A stretch of 64,000 nucleotides of DNA, taken from positions 248,001-312,000 of the forward strand of contig VWZL01000203.1 of the NCBI GenBank assembly GCA_013396915.1. The letters are read 5' to 3'. Both the position numbers and the translations under genes were made by a program. This DNA is from Stercorarius parasiticus (lineage: Eukaryota; Chordata; Aves; Charadriiformes; Stercorariidae). Positions 1 through 13,700 of the stretch are shown here, piece by piece. The notes under the pieces were generated by a model. The model did no database searches. It saw only the letters and a list, made by a program, of their open reading frames with translations, and was not told the DNA's origin. Positions within the stretch are counted from its first letter, which is position 1, and the number at the start of each line of letters is the position of its first letter.

Positions 1-89
1 GTCCAGACAGGCAAAAATGTGGAAAAACTACCTAAAGTAATATATTTTCTCTGTTAACCATTCCAAGTATCTTGTAAGCTGTTCCACAT

Positions 90-418
90 AGAATCACAGA
101 ATCTTGAATTACCTAGGTTGGAAGGGACCTTTCAGATCGTCAAGTCCAACCATCAACCTAACTCTGACAAAAACCATCACTAAACCATATCTCTAAGCAC
201 TATGTCTACCGGTCTTTTAAATACCTCCAGGGATGGTGCCTCAACCACTTCCCTGGGCAGCCTGTTCCAATGCTTAAGATCCCTTTCAGTATAAATTTTT
301 TTCACAATATCCAGTTTAAACCTCCCCTGGCACAACTTGAGGCCGTTTCCTCTTGTGCTATCGCCTGTTACTGGGGAGAAGAGACCAACCCCCACCTTGC
401 TACACCCTCCTTTCATTA
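90..418 (-). mobile_element. CR1 LINE fragment, 3' end of ORF2
   Basis: The element is read on the minus strand and is 5'-truncated. Its 3' terminus lies near 90, where the plus strand shows AGAATCACAGAATC, the reverse complement of the imperfect terminal octamers typical of avian CR1. The hallmark GGTTGGAAGGGACC block follows. The frame from 416 to 180 encodes the C-terminal tail of the CR1 reverse transcriptase protein, with the motif [18 protein letters not shown]. Only about the last tenth of a full element is present, so it cannot move by itself. It has the same orientation as BTBD9 and sits within its intron. Confidence 0.93.
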
Positions 419-659
419 GGACTTTTATTAAAAGAATAAGCCTCTTAAATAAAAAAAAAGTTTTAATTTCTGTAATCTAAAAGACAATATTTAGTTACAA
501 TTATTTTAAAATAAAATGTTTTCTAGGTCTTTTGTAGTAGAAAAATATATTGAGCATCATTACATCTGTTTCAGGATTTCTGAGTAAATTTCAGTGTGAA
601 ATTCAAGAGTTCCAAATTTATATACAAATACTGAAGAAGTATTTGATATTAACAAGGTT

Positions 660-1826
660 TCAACATGGTCTCCCATAGCATCCCTGTAACCAAGTTGGGG
701 TGTTACAGTTTAGATGGGTAGACTACAACATGGGTAAAAATTGGCTAGATTGTTTCGTTCAACACGTGGTTAACAGCTCATCACCCACTCAGAGACTGGA
801 TGCAAGAAGAGTTCCTCCAGTTTGTTCTGGGACCTATCCTGTTTAATATCTTCATCAACGACCTAGACAAGGAGATGGAATGAGCCCTCATCAAGCCTGT
901 GAATGACAGCACATTGCAGGGTGCAATCAATACACTCGAGAGTAGGCTGCTATTCAGGAGAATGGATTGCCAGACGCTGGGAAGACTAAGGACACGGGCA
1001 AAAAAGAATCTCATGAAATTCAACAAGATCAAATGCAAAATCTTGTTCCTCATACAGACTAAGCCACTGTAGTAGTAAATGATACACAGTCTGACTGGCT
1101 GTGCTAAAAAGGACATGGGAGTCATATTGAACAGAAGATGCCATCAGTCACCTGTGTGCCTTCTCAGTAATGAAGGCTAGCAGCATATGGAGCTGTAGCA
1201 ACAGGAACTGAGCCAGCAGAACAAGGGAAAGAGATTATTCTCCTTTACTTGACACTTGTTAGATCACACTCGGCACACTGCACCCCATTTTGTACCCAAA
1301 TAAAACATTGACAGATCTAAGCAAGTCCAGCAGAGGACCATCAAGATGATCAGGAGGCTGGAGCACACACATCGTGCAAGAGGCTGAGAAAATTGTCTTG
1401 TTTAGCCTAAGAAGGCTTGGGGTCAGGGAAGAACCTAACAGCACTTTCCAATATCTGAGGTTATCAAAAAGACTGAGCCACGCTCTTTACTGAGGTGCAC
1501 AATGCGAAAAACAAAAGACAACAGTCAAAAATTGAACCAGAACATTCCAGATGGACTAGAGGCATAGGAAAACAGGAACTGCATGAAAAGGAAAAAAAAA
1601 AAAAAGAAAAAAGTACACTGTGAGCACTGTGAGGATAATTAAACATTGGAACAGGCTACCCAGAGATGCTGTGGAATTTCCTTCCTTGGAGATTTTCAAG
1701 ACCTCACTGCATAAAGCCTTGCATTGGACGGTCTTTCTTCATAGCTGAGCCTCCCTTGAGGAACAGGCTGGGCTAGGTGTCTTCCTCAAGTCCCTTCCAA
1801 CCTGAATGGTTCTAAGATTCCTAGAC
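660..1826 (+). mobile_element. CR1 LINE, degraded copy with partial reverse transcriptase and 3' end
   Basis: The plus strand can be followed through CR1 ORF2 landmarks. The first is a GPILFNIFINDLD motif in the reverse transcriptase core near 830. Next comes a decayed counterpart of the FADDTKL block, then NLMKFNKIKCKILF near 1010-1050. The WNRLPRDAVE-like tail appears near 1648-1700, and the 3' end CCCTTCCAACCTGAATGGTTC near 1800. Stop codons and frameshifts are scattered through it, including TGA shortly after the FINDLDKEME stretch, and an A-rich expansion lies at about 1590-1612. The copy is therefore older and more damaged than the other young-type CR1 fragments here. It lies antisense to BTBD9. 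The start is approximate because the 5' side fades near 655-700. Confidence 0.9.
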
Positions 1827-4527
1827 AATGGAATGACTTTTGCAGAAAGCATGCATGCAAGATACACTCCTCAAACATTCAGTGCTCTATGCATTTCTAA
1901 TACATATTTGAGTACCAAGAGGAGTTCTGCTTTTTTTCGTACTCAGAATTTAGTTGCCGTGGTAACACATTCTGACTTGGAGGCTCTCTCCAGCGGTATG
2001 CTGATTTCTATGGACTAAAAGCAGCTACTACCCTTTTTTCAAAGGCTCTTATATTTACTCTCTCTGATACAAATATATTCAATGGCACATTCATGTCTCT
2101 GAACTTAAAAGATACGTACTTTAATTCCTAATTATTCATTTAGAATCCAAATCCACAGGTCTAATGACTCAGTTTCTGGGGGTAGAGCAATTCATGTCAT
2201 TCTGCAGTCACAGTGTACAACCAGACTAAAGAACACGCTCCTGGAAATTTTTTTCTATTACGTGGGAGGGTGAGATCAAGGGAGTTTTCAAGCAAGCAAA
2301 CAGCAGGAAAACAGGCAATGAATATAGTTCAATTAGTTGCGGAAGACGTTCTGCTCAAAAAAAAAATCTCTTGCTTTCATTAAGATGAAATAGTAAGAGT
2401 TTTTGCTCTAATCTATGTTTATATGTAATTTGATTTCTGTACCAGTCACAGATTTCCTGGTGCTAAATGAAGAGACCACTGTCACCATCTTTAGCATTGC
2501 ACGGTACAGGACATGTTCTAGACCATTGTGTGCCAAAGCTGTTGCTGCCACATAGTGAAACCTCAGTTCCCCACTCAAAGGGGCATCTTTCCCTTGGCTG
2601 GCTATTACCTGCAACAGACATGGCTGCAACTCAAAACATTGTTCTTCTAGGCAGAACACTAAAAGGAAAAGATGACATAGTGCTAGCATTTCTGTCTCTA
2701 GGCAATGCAAGTAGTCTCCTCTGTCAGAAGATACCCTAGAAAATGATGTTTATTATTGTTTTCTTTTAAAGGCAAGCTGTTCATCTTGTTTGTACTATAC
2801 ACACAGGAAAACTGGCAAAGAAAGTTGAGATTCTGACCCTATCATCTGCACAATGCAATACCACATAAATCATTAAGTGTTTATTAGTCTTAAATTATGT
2901 AATGTTTGGGGTTCTTTTTTAATCTGCTCTACACACTTGCTGATTACACAGCTATCATTTCTTGGCAACCAAAAGTCTAGTTCACCTAACACACTATTTA
3001 ATAAACAGACTTATTAAAAATCATCTGCTCAAGAATAAACACTAGCATAGTATTTAATACAGGAAAAGTCAATGTTTTGCACTGACTTGAAAATTGGTAT
3101 GATTCACCAATTGAAAGATAGCAGAGAACAGTCAGAGAGGAAGACAGAGGCTATAAACTGAGGAACTACGCATTTAGATTCTCCTCTTACTCCTTTATGT
3201 GGACAAAGCTTCTGCTGCTACTTAAATTTAAGTTTAAAGTGGCATGAAAATGATGTAACTACGTTTTCAATTACCTCTTAAGAAATCCGAGTACTGCGTC
3301 TTCCTGTTTTTCTACTTGAGATGCAATGCTTAACTGGACATTAAAAACACCACACTCAAAACCATAAAACATTGAGCATGGAAAGCTGCCAACTACACTT
3401 ATTCAACTTATTTCACACAGTGAGAACAATGCTGGACTTGCATTATGCATAACATCTATAGCTTGTAAACAGACAAAACGGTACTTTTGTTAGGTTAGAG
3501 ATGTGTCTGGCTGTCTGATTTTAAACTTTATCTTCAAAGAGTTATAACCATCATAACAATGCCACAAGCCAAAACCAAAACACACAAAACGGAAATTCGC
3601 AGCTATAAAAGCTTTCAAGTCTCACTTGCTCGTCAGTCAGTTTGAAGAGGCAACTCCAACAGGTGGATGGCACTGAGCTCGCTCCTAGCAATACCTACCT
3701 ATGTGCATAGTCTCTGTTGAGAGCCAGTAGCTCACCTGGGGTTTCAACCTTTGCTCACTGGTATTCTAACTTCAGAAACCTTTCTCTTTTTTTTCATTGT
3801 CACAGAGAACACAACTTAACTCCCTGATAATGTATTCTAAATTTATAAAGAATAGGAAGCTGTTAAGACAAGGTTTATGTCTGATTTTATAAAAGAAAAA
3901 AAGCATTCGCAGTCAGAGAACCTGAAGTTGGCAAAGTTTCCGCATTAGCCAGAAGTTTCTTCTTCATATGTATACAGACATTCACTGTAGAAATAGCCCA
4001 ATGAACTTCAATCCAGATCTAAGCATATTAATTAATCCAACACTGTAAAGCAATATTCAGGTTACTGTACCCTTATTATACACTCCATGTTCAAGTAAGA
4101 ACTGGTACTAATTGTATAGTGAAAAGGAAACGTGGCTGACTCAAGATGAGGGCTTTCTTCAATAAATATTTCTGTTTTCACAATGAGGTGGATATGAGGA
4201 ACTGCATGCACTTTGACCACAAGTGAGGCTGCAATTAAATTTCTACTTTAATGTAAGTATATACCTTTAATCTTACAATTTGACTACTATTATTATGCTT
4301 CTGAAATATAATATTTTCTGGAATCGCACTGCTGTATCTCAACATATAATTCACACATTTAATTCTTAACACGCCCATTATACTCAAGTAAGAAGACAAA
4401 TGGCAGCTACTAAACTAGTCCCCTAATTACCGTCTTTTCCAAATGTCATATATTCTAAAGAAAATAACTGTGCTCAGCAAGAAGTTTCACTGTTGCTCTT
4501 AATTTAGAGAGAAAGAATCCCTCTTAC

Positions 4528-4717
4528 CGTATTGACCCAATCATGTAGGGCTGTGCTAGCTGTACTACAATAGCTCCGCTCCCAAGCTGATGGCACGTGT
4601 ACCCAGAATCCCAATCGTAGTTTTTTGTGTCTCCGTTCAACAAAGCATTGCGACTGCGACTTACACCCTCAATCACACTGGCACAATCTGCAATTGTTGC
4701 AACATTTTCAGTGGGAA
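4528..4717 (-). CDS. BTBD9: BTBD9 internal exon: start of second discoidin-like domain (partial gene)
   Basis: Read on the minus strand, this exon encodes about 63 residues that I recognise as BTBD9, beginning VPTENVATIADC and including SRNALLNGDTKNYDWD and QPYMIGSIR. BTBD9 is a BTB-BACK protein with two C-terminal F5/8 type C (discoidin-like) domains. It is regarded as a cullin-3 adaptor, and human variants are associated with restless legs syndrome. This exon opens the second discoidin-like domain. The acceptor is a pyrimidine-rich tract ending TTCACAG just before 4717, and the donor is GTAAGAG starting at 4527. The exon begins with the last two bases of a valine codon and ends after two bases of an arginine codon, so its length of 190 bp leaves phase 2. 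The frame joins exactly to the 15006-15115 exon. The rest of the domain must lie on exons beyond the low-coordinate edge of the window. No stop or frameshift is seen, so this is a functional exon rather than a retrocopy. Confidence 0.97.
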
Positions 4718-7700
4718 CTGTGAAGTAAAAACACAAAGACAACAGACACACAGTCAGAAAACAGTTCAGATACTAATGATCTTTATTTCTGGCAAAGAAT
4801 TGGAAACAAGAGAAAAAAAGGATGAAAGTATGAGGAACACAAGGAAATTTAACTCTTATTTAACATGAACCAAGTGGTACATATAATTTTTATAGCATTG
4901 ATCTCAGAATAGCTTGGTAAATTAACAGACGGATTTCTGTCTTGGTGATATGAAAGCATTCTTAATACAACTGGGGGGGTGTGTGTGTGTCTTGTCCAGC
5001 AAAACTTTTGANAGAGAGAGAGAGAAATAAGTGGGAGATGGTTTAAAGCACTGATCTGGACTGTGAGAAGTCAGGACTCAAAGTCTTCCAAACCAAGGCT
5101 TGAAGTCTCACAGCTCAGGAGACTATTCTCAACACATACCTCTTAGTACTTCTGACAGTCTGCCTGACTGTGATCAGAAACTGCACCCCATAATTTAGAA
5201 AATGAAAATGCTTTTTAATACTTACAAAATCCTTCAATACAAGTATTGGACTACAAGAGGGAAGGAGGACTACAAGAGGTCTGCCACACAAATGGAACAG
5301 CAGGCACAGAAGTATTTCTTATTCAGTCAAGAGACGGGAAAAAGGTATGACTGGATGCTACAAAAAAGAAATTGTAATACCCCAATAGCAAAAGAAAAGA
5401 AACCATCCTCTTGAAAAAAGGAAGGCCAGAACTCAGGATAACGATTTTCCTCAGGAGATAGTGATGGAATTATACAGTACTTTTTTTTCCCCCCCATGTT
5501 AATTTCATCAAAGATCTTTGCTGGATAATTCTTTCTTCTATCCTATATGCAGCCCCAAAAAATGACAGCATGCAGTAGTCTGCTATGCCAAAGAAAGTCA
5601 AAGGTATTACTGCAGAATAGCAAATTTGTCTTCTTTCATTCACCTTACGTGAAATTATTTGAATATTACAGGGAGAATGAGCAAGTTAGGGAGCTCAAAG
5701 AATTTTCAAATTAGTAAAAGCCTTCCTGGGAAAATCACGACAAAAGGAACGGAGTTTCAGTAAAAAAAACCCCAAACCACTAAGACTTCAATTCTAGGCC
5801 AGCGCTAAACTACTACCTTGTGCTGCAACACCTATAATGAATTCTCTTTCACCTCTACAACCCCTCTTGCCATCAGCGTACACATCCAACACTGTACTCC
5901 ATGTGTCAGCATCATCTAACTTCAGTTCTTCCTTCTCCCTGGTACATCCCAAACTGAACGCTCTACCTTGGAAACTGCTGTTATAAACCAAATTGGATAA
6001 AGGATAATATAACCCTTTACTAGGCATTTTTAGAAGCAGGGGAACATTACATACTTGGCAATAAAAAAAAGTGTAATTTTGGGAGTTGTTATTCTTTAGC
6101 GAAGGACGTACTTTAGTGTTGGTTTCTAAAAAACATTCCAAGGAGAGGAATGTTCTTGTACGTACTTAGTCCTGCTTAATCTGATTTAAATCCAACAATA
6201 AGTAGTTTTCCCCTTCCTTTCAAATCAAACAGCATTCATAGTATAGTTAGAAATTGACATAATTTCAACAATTTCACCAAAGATGAAGACAAGAGCAGCT
6301 TCTCTGGGAGCACACTGTAAGAAGGAGGTTTATTTTCTTATGCCTAGAGTACTTTTCCAGCACTGTTTTACAAGTGTTTCAACGCTTTTTTTTGGAATCA
6401 CCTATTATCTCCCTTTGTTAACATTTAATCAAGTATGGTACTTCCTTTCTGTTTGTATTCCAGACAGAATCCCAAGCTTTTTGAAAGTCATCTTCCAACA
6501 AGATGGCAGATGAACATTAAAAAAAAAAAAGAAAAAAAGCTATTTAAGATGCTCTAGTCAAGTCCAGCACTTTCCTAAAAAAGCTCAGTTTTTAGCTAAA
6601 CCTCCTCAACTTTCCACACTCTCTCTATTCTTGCTCAATCAAAAAAATTAATATTAACAAGGCTAAAAAATTATGCTCTCTGAACACGTAAAAATCAAGG
6701 TTGCCTGTTGAGCTTTTGAGGTTTTTTTTTGAGAAAACAGTAAAAGCACTGACTGTTTTATCTAAATAATAACACAAATTCTTTCAGCACAGGTTGTATT
6801 TAATAAAAGCTAAGACTTTGCGTGTCAACCTCTGATAAAGGACAACCAATCTGTGTGGTAATGCAATTTAAGAGAGAGGAAAAAAATTTACCAAAAATTA
6901 TCTGAATGACAATGATCAATTTAACAAAATTTCCAAATTCACAGCATCTCACACTAAACATTTTTGAGAATCAGAAAAAGAAAAACAAATAAGCCAAAAC
7001 AAGAATGGCACAAAAAAATTAGAAAATACAGAAGACGTAAAACCAACACTTTTGAATTTTCACAAGAAAATAAATGATGTATAGTATAGATGCAAATCTA
7101 CCATTTTAAGTCCACTGCACACTAACTACACACTTCTAATAATTGTCTGTAAAATTTTTATTTAAAATACTACAACGTTTGAAAATGGCTGAAATATGGG
7201 TGCGTGAAATTTCAGAGGTAATTTTAAGAGTTTCCAGCACCCAAAAATTGTTTTCCACAAACAGCTAGGATTCTGTGTTTTAAGTGTGCTAGTGGTGCCA
7301 AGCATTATCTTAAGAAAATCACCAACCAACCAAACTACCATACAACACACAGGGGAAAAAAGTGCAAGCTTGTTGCCAAATAATAAACCAAGCAGTGGAA
7401 AACCAACAGTTTCTGAAAAATCTACTGCACTATTAAATGTACTATCATCTCTGTTTGCTCATAAAAAGTTACTAAATCCACTGTATTATTATTCTAGAAA
7501 CCTCTTGATTCCCTACTACTGAAAAGAGACATTCAGAAATTCCCAGATTCTTATGGGGAAGCAGGTGGTAGACATTAGAAGTACTTCACTGGGAACAATC
7601 TGAATAAAGCAAAGACTAACAATGCAAACTAAGAGCGCTGGTGTTGAAATAAAGTTTGCCTTGGCTTCCTTTTCTTCCCCTATTCCTTGGCAGTAAGGGA

Positions 7701-10700
7701 ACTTCTTCGAGTATCCATTTTATATAGGCATCAAAGCGTCTTTTATACATTGCTGATTTTTGTAGGAAGAGGAAGCTACTGAAATCTTGGTTAAAAAAAC
7801 AAAAAACAAATGAACATTGGTTTTGACACTTCATCTTTCATGTTGAGGCCCTATGGCATATTCCGGACACCCTCTGAGCTATGTAAGGCATTAATTGAAA
7901 ACAGCACAGCTCAGTTTATCCAGTATTTTACCTGCATGCCCTCTGAGCATCATCCCACTCCTTCTCACATTTAGATTTCTGCACTAATCTGTCACCTCCT
8001 AAGAAGATGTTACCCTGATTAGTCAAACTCCTTAACAACCACACAGAAACTGCCTTAGTGTGTTTTTAATATAATTCTATGGTCTTCCCTACAACAGTTA
8101 ATTAGAAAGTGATTCTAACTAATTGCAGTGTGCAGAAGGTGCCATACTGTTCCTTCTCTCTAGAGGGGTCCGCCACTCCCTATTTTGAATGTTCATTATC
8201 ATCTTTTATATCCGCTTGATAAATTTATTAAAAATACCATCTGGAGGGGGCTCTGCTCTGTGCTGTATTTTCAAGTCTTCTGGTTCTCTTTTTTTTCCCA
8301 TTAGAATTTCTGCTTCAATTTAGGTCACTTGTTTACAAAAACATACTGCCAAAACCAACAGTCTTATTTCCATTTTTGTTTCTTTTTTTTAATCCACCAG
8401 CTATCCAGCTTTTACAGTAACCAATGTAGTAAGAGAAAGTGAAAGAGGGGATTTGCAAAAATGGAAATTGTTTTTTTTCAACTATTCATACAGCAGTTTT
8501 GCTTTCACAAATCTGATTTGCTTTTAGGGAACAGAAAAGATGTGCGTTAACAAGGCATACACATTCTGTAAGCCAACAAAAGGAGAAGACGATTGAGGTT
8601 ACAGGACAGTAGCATCAAAACATATATTAAAATTTAATTTCTCATCTCCTTGACCTATGCTGCAGTATGGAGCAATGAACAGTTTGGCAGTATATTTAAT
8701 TCTAGTAATAGTATTTTTATAAAGGATTGTCATTTTCAAGGTATGGCCTAAAGGCCATCTATACTGGCTATATTTAAAGATAAGACAGATATGTTATTCA
8801 ATTTGTCCTTAGAGATCCCCCAGCAGAAAAATGTACCATAAGTGTGTGGTAGCCTCATATTTATTTATCACTCTTTAAGCCTTTTTTTTTTTTCCTTAAT
8901 TTTTAGCATACTTGATTTTCCATAAGAATTTTTTTTCCCCTAAAGTACTCAGAAAAAAAAAATGTAGCCGTTGTCATCTGGCTTCCATATCTGAGTGTAA
9001 AGTACTTCCTTTCATCTCGCAGTCTGGAAAGGTCCAATTTTGCTTTCTGCTCATCCACTGTAACTTCAGTTGGCTAACATGGGGGAAAAAGTGAGACAGG
9101 AAGGAAAAGAACGGCGTGGGCTCCTGCACCAGCTCACAGAACCAGCCATTAATGAACCTTAATTCAATTAATAAAATAAACATACAGAGAGACAGCAGAT
9201 CTACTAAATAGTCTTATTTTATAGGAAGGCAGTAATTTAAAGCATTACGGATTGCTGAAGATGTTTATACTGCAGTCATAGGTTCTCAGATAAAGTGTCA
9301 TCACTGCAACACAACTGTTCATTTTACTGAATTCTCTTAAGACACTAACAAACCCAGCACTTTGTGAAGAAACTATAAACAAGAAATTATACCAGAAGGA
9401 ATAATTTTTTGTTTTAATTAATACGAAGAAGCGATTTTTCTCTCATGCTGACATCTGTTAAATGCTCAGCTTTCAGTTGCTCCATTTTTAATGGCAAAAT
9501 TGCGTTCCTTCTCTACCTGAACATCTACTGAGCTGAGAAAAGTTTCTTCACTAGAAAGTGATGGTTAGAAAAAAGAAAGCTGAGACCAAAGAAATAAAAT
9601 AAATAACTAAATAGGGATGTCACTATTATTCCAGGGCTTGATTTTATTGTATTGAATAATTAAAAGCATGTTGGGCATTTTTCTTTATTTTCCACGTGCC
9701 AAAAGATTTCTTAAGTCTAATCTTTATTCAGTATACGAATTAGCACTTGTTTATTTTCACATGATAGAAAATACTAAGCCTACAGACTTTTCAGTTAATT
9801 AAAAGTACAGTCACAAAGTCCTGTCTCCCCTTTCACATACTTTTCTTATTTTCTTGAGCTGAAACTTGCTGATGACATTGCTACATTTCATTTGAATCTT
9901 CAATCAAGAAATCAATCAAGAACTCAAGAAATATCATCTTCAAACAAATACCAACAGCATCTCCATTTGTTTCAGTGAAAAGCTTTCTGCAAGCCATATT
10001 TAGCTGGAGAAGAAAATCCCAGTAATATTTGTCTATGTCCAATTGTCAGTTTGGATTAGAATAACTTCAGAGAAGCCTGATTTTTCAGTTGATATCTGCT
10101 CGAGCTCATGATTTACAATCAAATGTATTAGAACAAAAGCATTCAAGTCATTAGAACTGGCCGTACTTCTAATTGCCAACTAATTGGCTGGCTACAGGGC
10201 TCTCCCATCAAACATTCTGCCTGAAGAAGGCTTTCAGAAGTAGCAATTGTTTTGGAAGAGCCCTAGGAAGTACACATCCTTCATTACAGCACTGGAAATA
10301 GGAAGAAAATAAAAAGAAAAATAGTAGCTGGAACCATACGAACAAATCTCTGTTGAAGAATGGGTAGCAGTAACTGAACTGACCATGTGGCTGTTCTTTC
10401 CTGGAGAAAGAGGAAAAAAAAATCCCTGCTGTATTTAGATTGTCTTCAAATTTTCATAATTTCCTAAGGCTAAGCTTGCAGCAGGGCTGACTTACATTCC
10501 TGGGTAAACCTGCATGGTTTTGAAAGAAGGCTAACCTTTAAAAAACAGAAGAAACAAAATATGATAGCTTTGTGTGGAGTCAACATTAAACTAGACACAA
10601 AAATAGCATCTCTCACTGCTTCCTTGGAGAGAGAGAGAGAGCAATCTTTTACAAAGCTGAACCACACACTAGGAAACTGATATGACTGGTTTCTCTCTGT

Positions 10701-13700
10701 TATACATTTAATTTTTTTTTTTCTTCCAATAAGTGTCAGTGAGTAAAAGACAAGTGAATGATTATTTATTCACTTCATTTTTTCCCTTTTAAAACAAGTT
10801 CTCCTAAGGCATTGAACAGCACACAAATGAAGGTTCACAATGATTCATAAGTACTGAACAGCATTCCCTGGAGGGTGACCAAGGACATCCCAGTATTTTA
10901 TATCCATCTCCTGCTCTTCAGTCATTTTTCACTGTTCTTCCTTTCGTGTGTAACGTACAAGCTACAAGACAGTCTGATAGACCAAGACAGACTACAGATA
11001 AACACAACTTCATATAAAAGCCTTCCACACTGCACTCCCTATGACCTTAACCAGGCTCAAAATAGGACGGTAGGCTGGTCCAACCCACATGCCTGCAGAG
11101 TCCTTGACTCCCCCTCAGCAATGAGTACTGCACTCACTAAAAGCACTAAGCGAGGTTATCATTTTTTTCCCCTTTGAGGCAGAAAAGAGGAATTGGTTCC
11201 TATATTTATGTGGGAAAAAAAACCCAACAAACAAACCCAAACCAAAAAAGGGAGTGCACAGCAGCAGCCCTATGCCCACTGTTGCAGCTTCTTACCACTG
11301 GGCAGAGTAGAAGCTTTTGCAAAACATCACATCCCACTGGGTACCACTTCTGCCTCCAAAGGAGTACATCATCTCTTGCTTCTGAAAATTCTCATTTCTT
11401 TTGGATTCTACATTAAATATTAATGACTAAAGACCATTCAGGATTTCAGAAGCAGAAGTTCATTAAAAGCAAACACTACGCTTTTGAGATTTAAAAAATA
11501 TTTACATTTCTTTTAAATGAAACAGTTATGTCAATGTCATGAGTCCAATATGCAGAACTGTTAACTAACTTACACATTCAGAGATAATACTATGCCAAAA
11601 GGAAAATTACATCTCAACCCTAACATCTGCGTTAGGCAATAATTTCATATGATTGAATTAATTTCTGTCACTTACCTCATTTCACAAGACAACAAAGTGT
11701 AAAACAACACTAAAACACCAGACAGTGCTAGAAAGAGCATTTCTTGCTGCTTTTACTTCAAAACTGCTACTCAGCTACCAATGGGTCATGCCAGTACTGC
11801 ATCCAGTATTGTATAAAGTAACCGTGTAAATCATCTTCAATATTAACTTTTAAACATAATATGTCAAGTAAGTAATTTGTCATTAAAACCTTGTAGGCAA
11901 AAACACAGCAACATAAAATTACTGTTATCATGAAAGAGTGCTTCATTTTTATTATGTGTTTACCAGCCTTCTAATCTTCACTTTACAGTGACAGCCATTA
12001 CATAGATACTACATATCAGTAGTAATATATCTGATAAATTACCCTCTTTGTATATACCCTCTTTCTGATCAAGTTGAATAGGTTTCATGAAGATTAAATA
12101 AATAATTACTCTTAAATCTCCATATAAGATCTCTAAACAAATACCTCAGTGGCCTTATTTCTTTGGAATGAGGTTTCAAATGACAAACTCTTTGCATGTT
12201 ATCTTCAGCGTTGTTTTGGTAGAAGTAAGGGTCACAAAGTCTTTCTGAAAGGACCATATGGCCTTCAAGGGCCAAACAACATTTCATTTTCTTAAAAAAA
12301 CAACTTATAGAAACAGCAGCTGTGTTTGTTCCAACCTAATTTAATACCATATTTAATACCATGCTGCATAAACAATTAATCCAATAGTATTACCTAACAC
12401 TGCTTTTCAAGGGCTGAGGATGAAAGCTTCTATACTCAATCTTAAAAACAACCTACTCTGATTACTGCCATTTCATATATTTCGTGGAGCGTTCCTAACT
12501 GATTCCAGTTCACTTTACCCTATCCAGTCACTGCAGAAATAGAAACAAACATTACAGATCCTCATTAGAGCAATAAAATAAATCTGTGCCAACTACCCTA
12601 TTGGTAGTCACACAGATTTTATTATAGAAGTGGAACTGGGACAATCTTCTTGATCAAGGGAGGCAGATAACATTCTACCTTACGGTAACAACCACAGGCA
12701 TGTAAACCAAACCACTAAATGGATATGAGGTCACCAGATCAAAGCTGTTGAGATTATTTTTGAATAGGTAACACTGATGGCCATAAATTCTGGTGGTACA
12801 ACCTTTGTGCCCCTGCCCCATTTCACAACAGGACTGCCCTCATTTAGTCCCAAAATCTTTCCATTTGTCCTTTTCTCACCATAAATTCTGCAAGGTCATG
12901 TATCCAACTGTTTCCACCTCATTTACAATCAGAAGTTGGTCCACATCCCTCTTCAATTAACTACTCAATAGAAAACTAAGAGAGTAAGAATTCAGTAAGT
13001 GTGCTGACTATCATCCCTTCAGTACAAAAAACTCTACAGGCCTCTCTTTGCTTAATGTAGATCACTTCAAATGACTTATATGTACAAAAGCTTCATTTAC
13101 CCACACTGAATGACAGCATAGTTCCACTGATCACCATGAACAACAATGGATGCTTACTATTATGTAGTCCAAACCCTATTTACCTGTAATATTCTGTAAC
13201 TACAAAAAAAAAATTTCATAAACAGATAAATTTTAATAAAGCTATATAAAGTCTCCATCCACTAGATTATCTTTGAAACTCATGAAATGCTGAAACAGAT
13301 CAAATAGTTTCTCACCAAAATGCTCACTAAACCATAAAATATCAGAGAGTATCTGAAAGACGAGTCAATTACAGTACATGTACACTTCAAAAACATACAT
13401 GGATTCACTACCTTGCCTACTGTTACAACCAAACAATCTTTGGGTTAACACACAGACAAAAAAAAAAAAAAGGAAATCAAATATGTTATTTGAGTCCTAA
13501 ATTAAGTGTTTGCTAAATATGACAATCTTAAATCAAATATATAGAGATATATGCATCACTTATTTGCAAAACAGTAACTCTGATTTTGTATAAAGTTCTT
13601 AAAAACTTCATAGCTGGCAGTGCTAAATATGAAATTTAGCTCAAAGGTTTTATGAAATATTTTGTTTCTCCCCTAACTAGCTTACTGAAGGTAGATGTTT

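Larger units (their letters stand above)
1..4527 (-). other. BTBD9: BTBD9 intron downstream of the 190-bp exon (partial)
   Basis: The donor at 4527 opens an intron that runs off the low-coordinate edge. The expected next coding stretch, which would continue with residues resembling LLLWDCDDRSYSYYVEVS, was not found here. The region contains one minus-strand CR1 fragment (90-418) and one plus-strand CR1 copy (660-1826). From 1827 to 4527 I see only AT-rich sequence without a recognisable element. The opposing open frames near 2408-2739 show no family resemblance. Confidence 0.8.

Noticed and set aside
781..1646. Minus-strand frames at 781-1125, 1259-1444 and 1464-1646
   Set aside because: They are antisense shadows of the plus-strand CR1 copy at 660-1826.
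2408..2739. Opposing frames on both strands, possible exon
   Set aside because: Does not match the next expected BTBD9 segment and shows no recognisable protein family.
4590..4868. Plus-strand frame across the 190-bp exon
   Set aside because: It is the antisense shadow of the real BTBD9 exon 4528-4717.
4979..5024. GT and GA runs as a long microsatellite locus
   Set aside because: Each run has only about six units and they are separated by unique sequence. Only the ambiguity at 5012 is notable.
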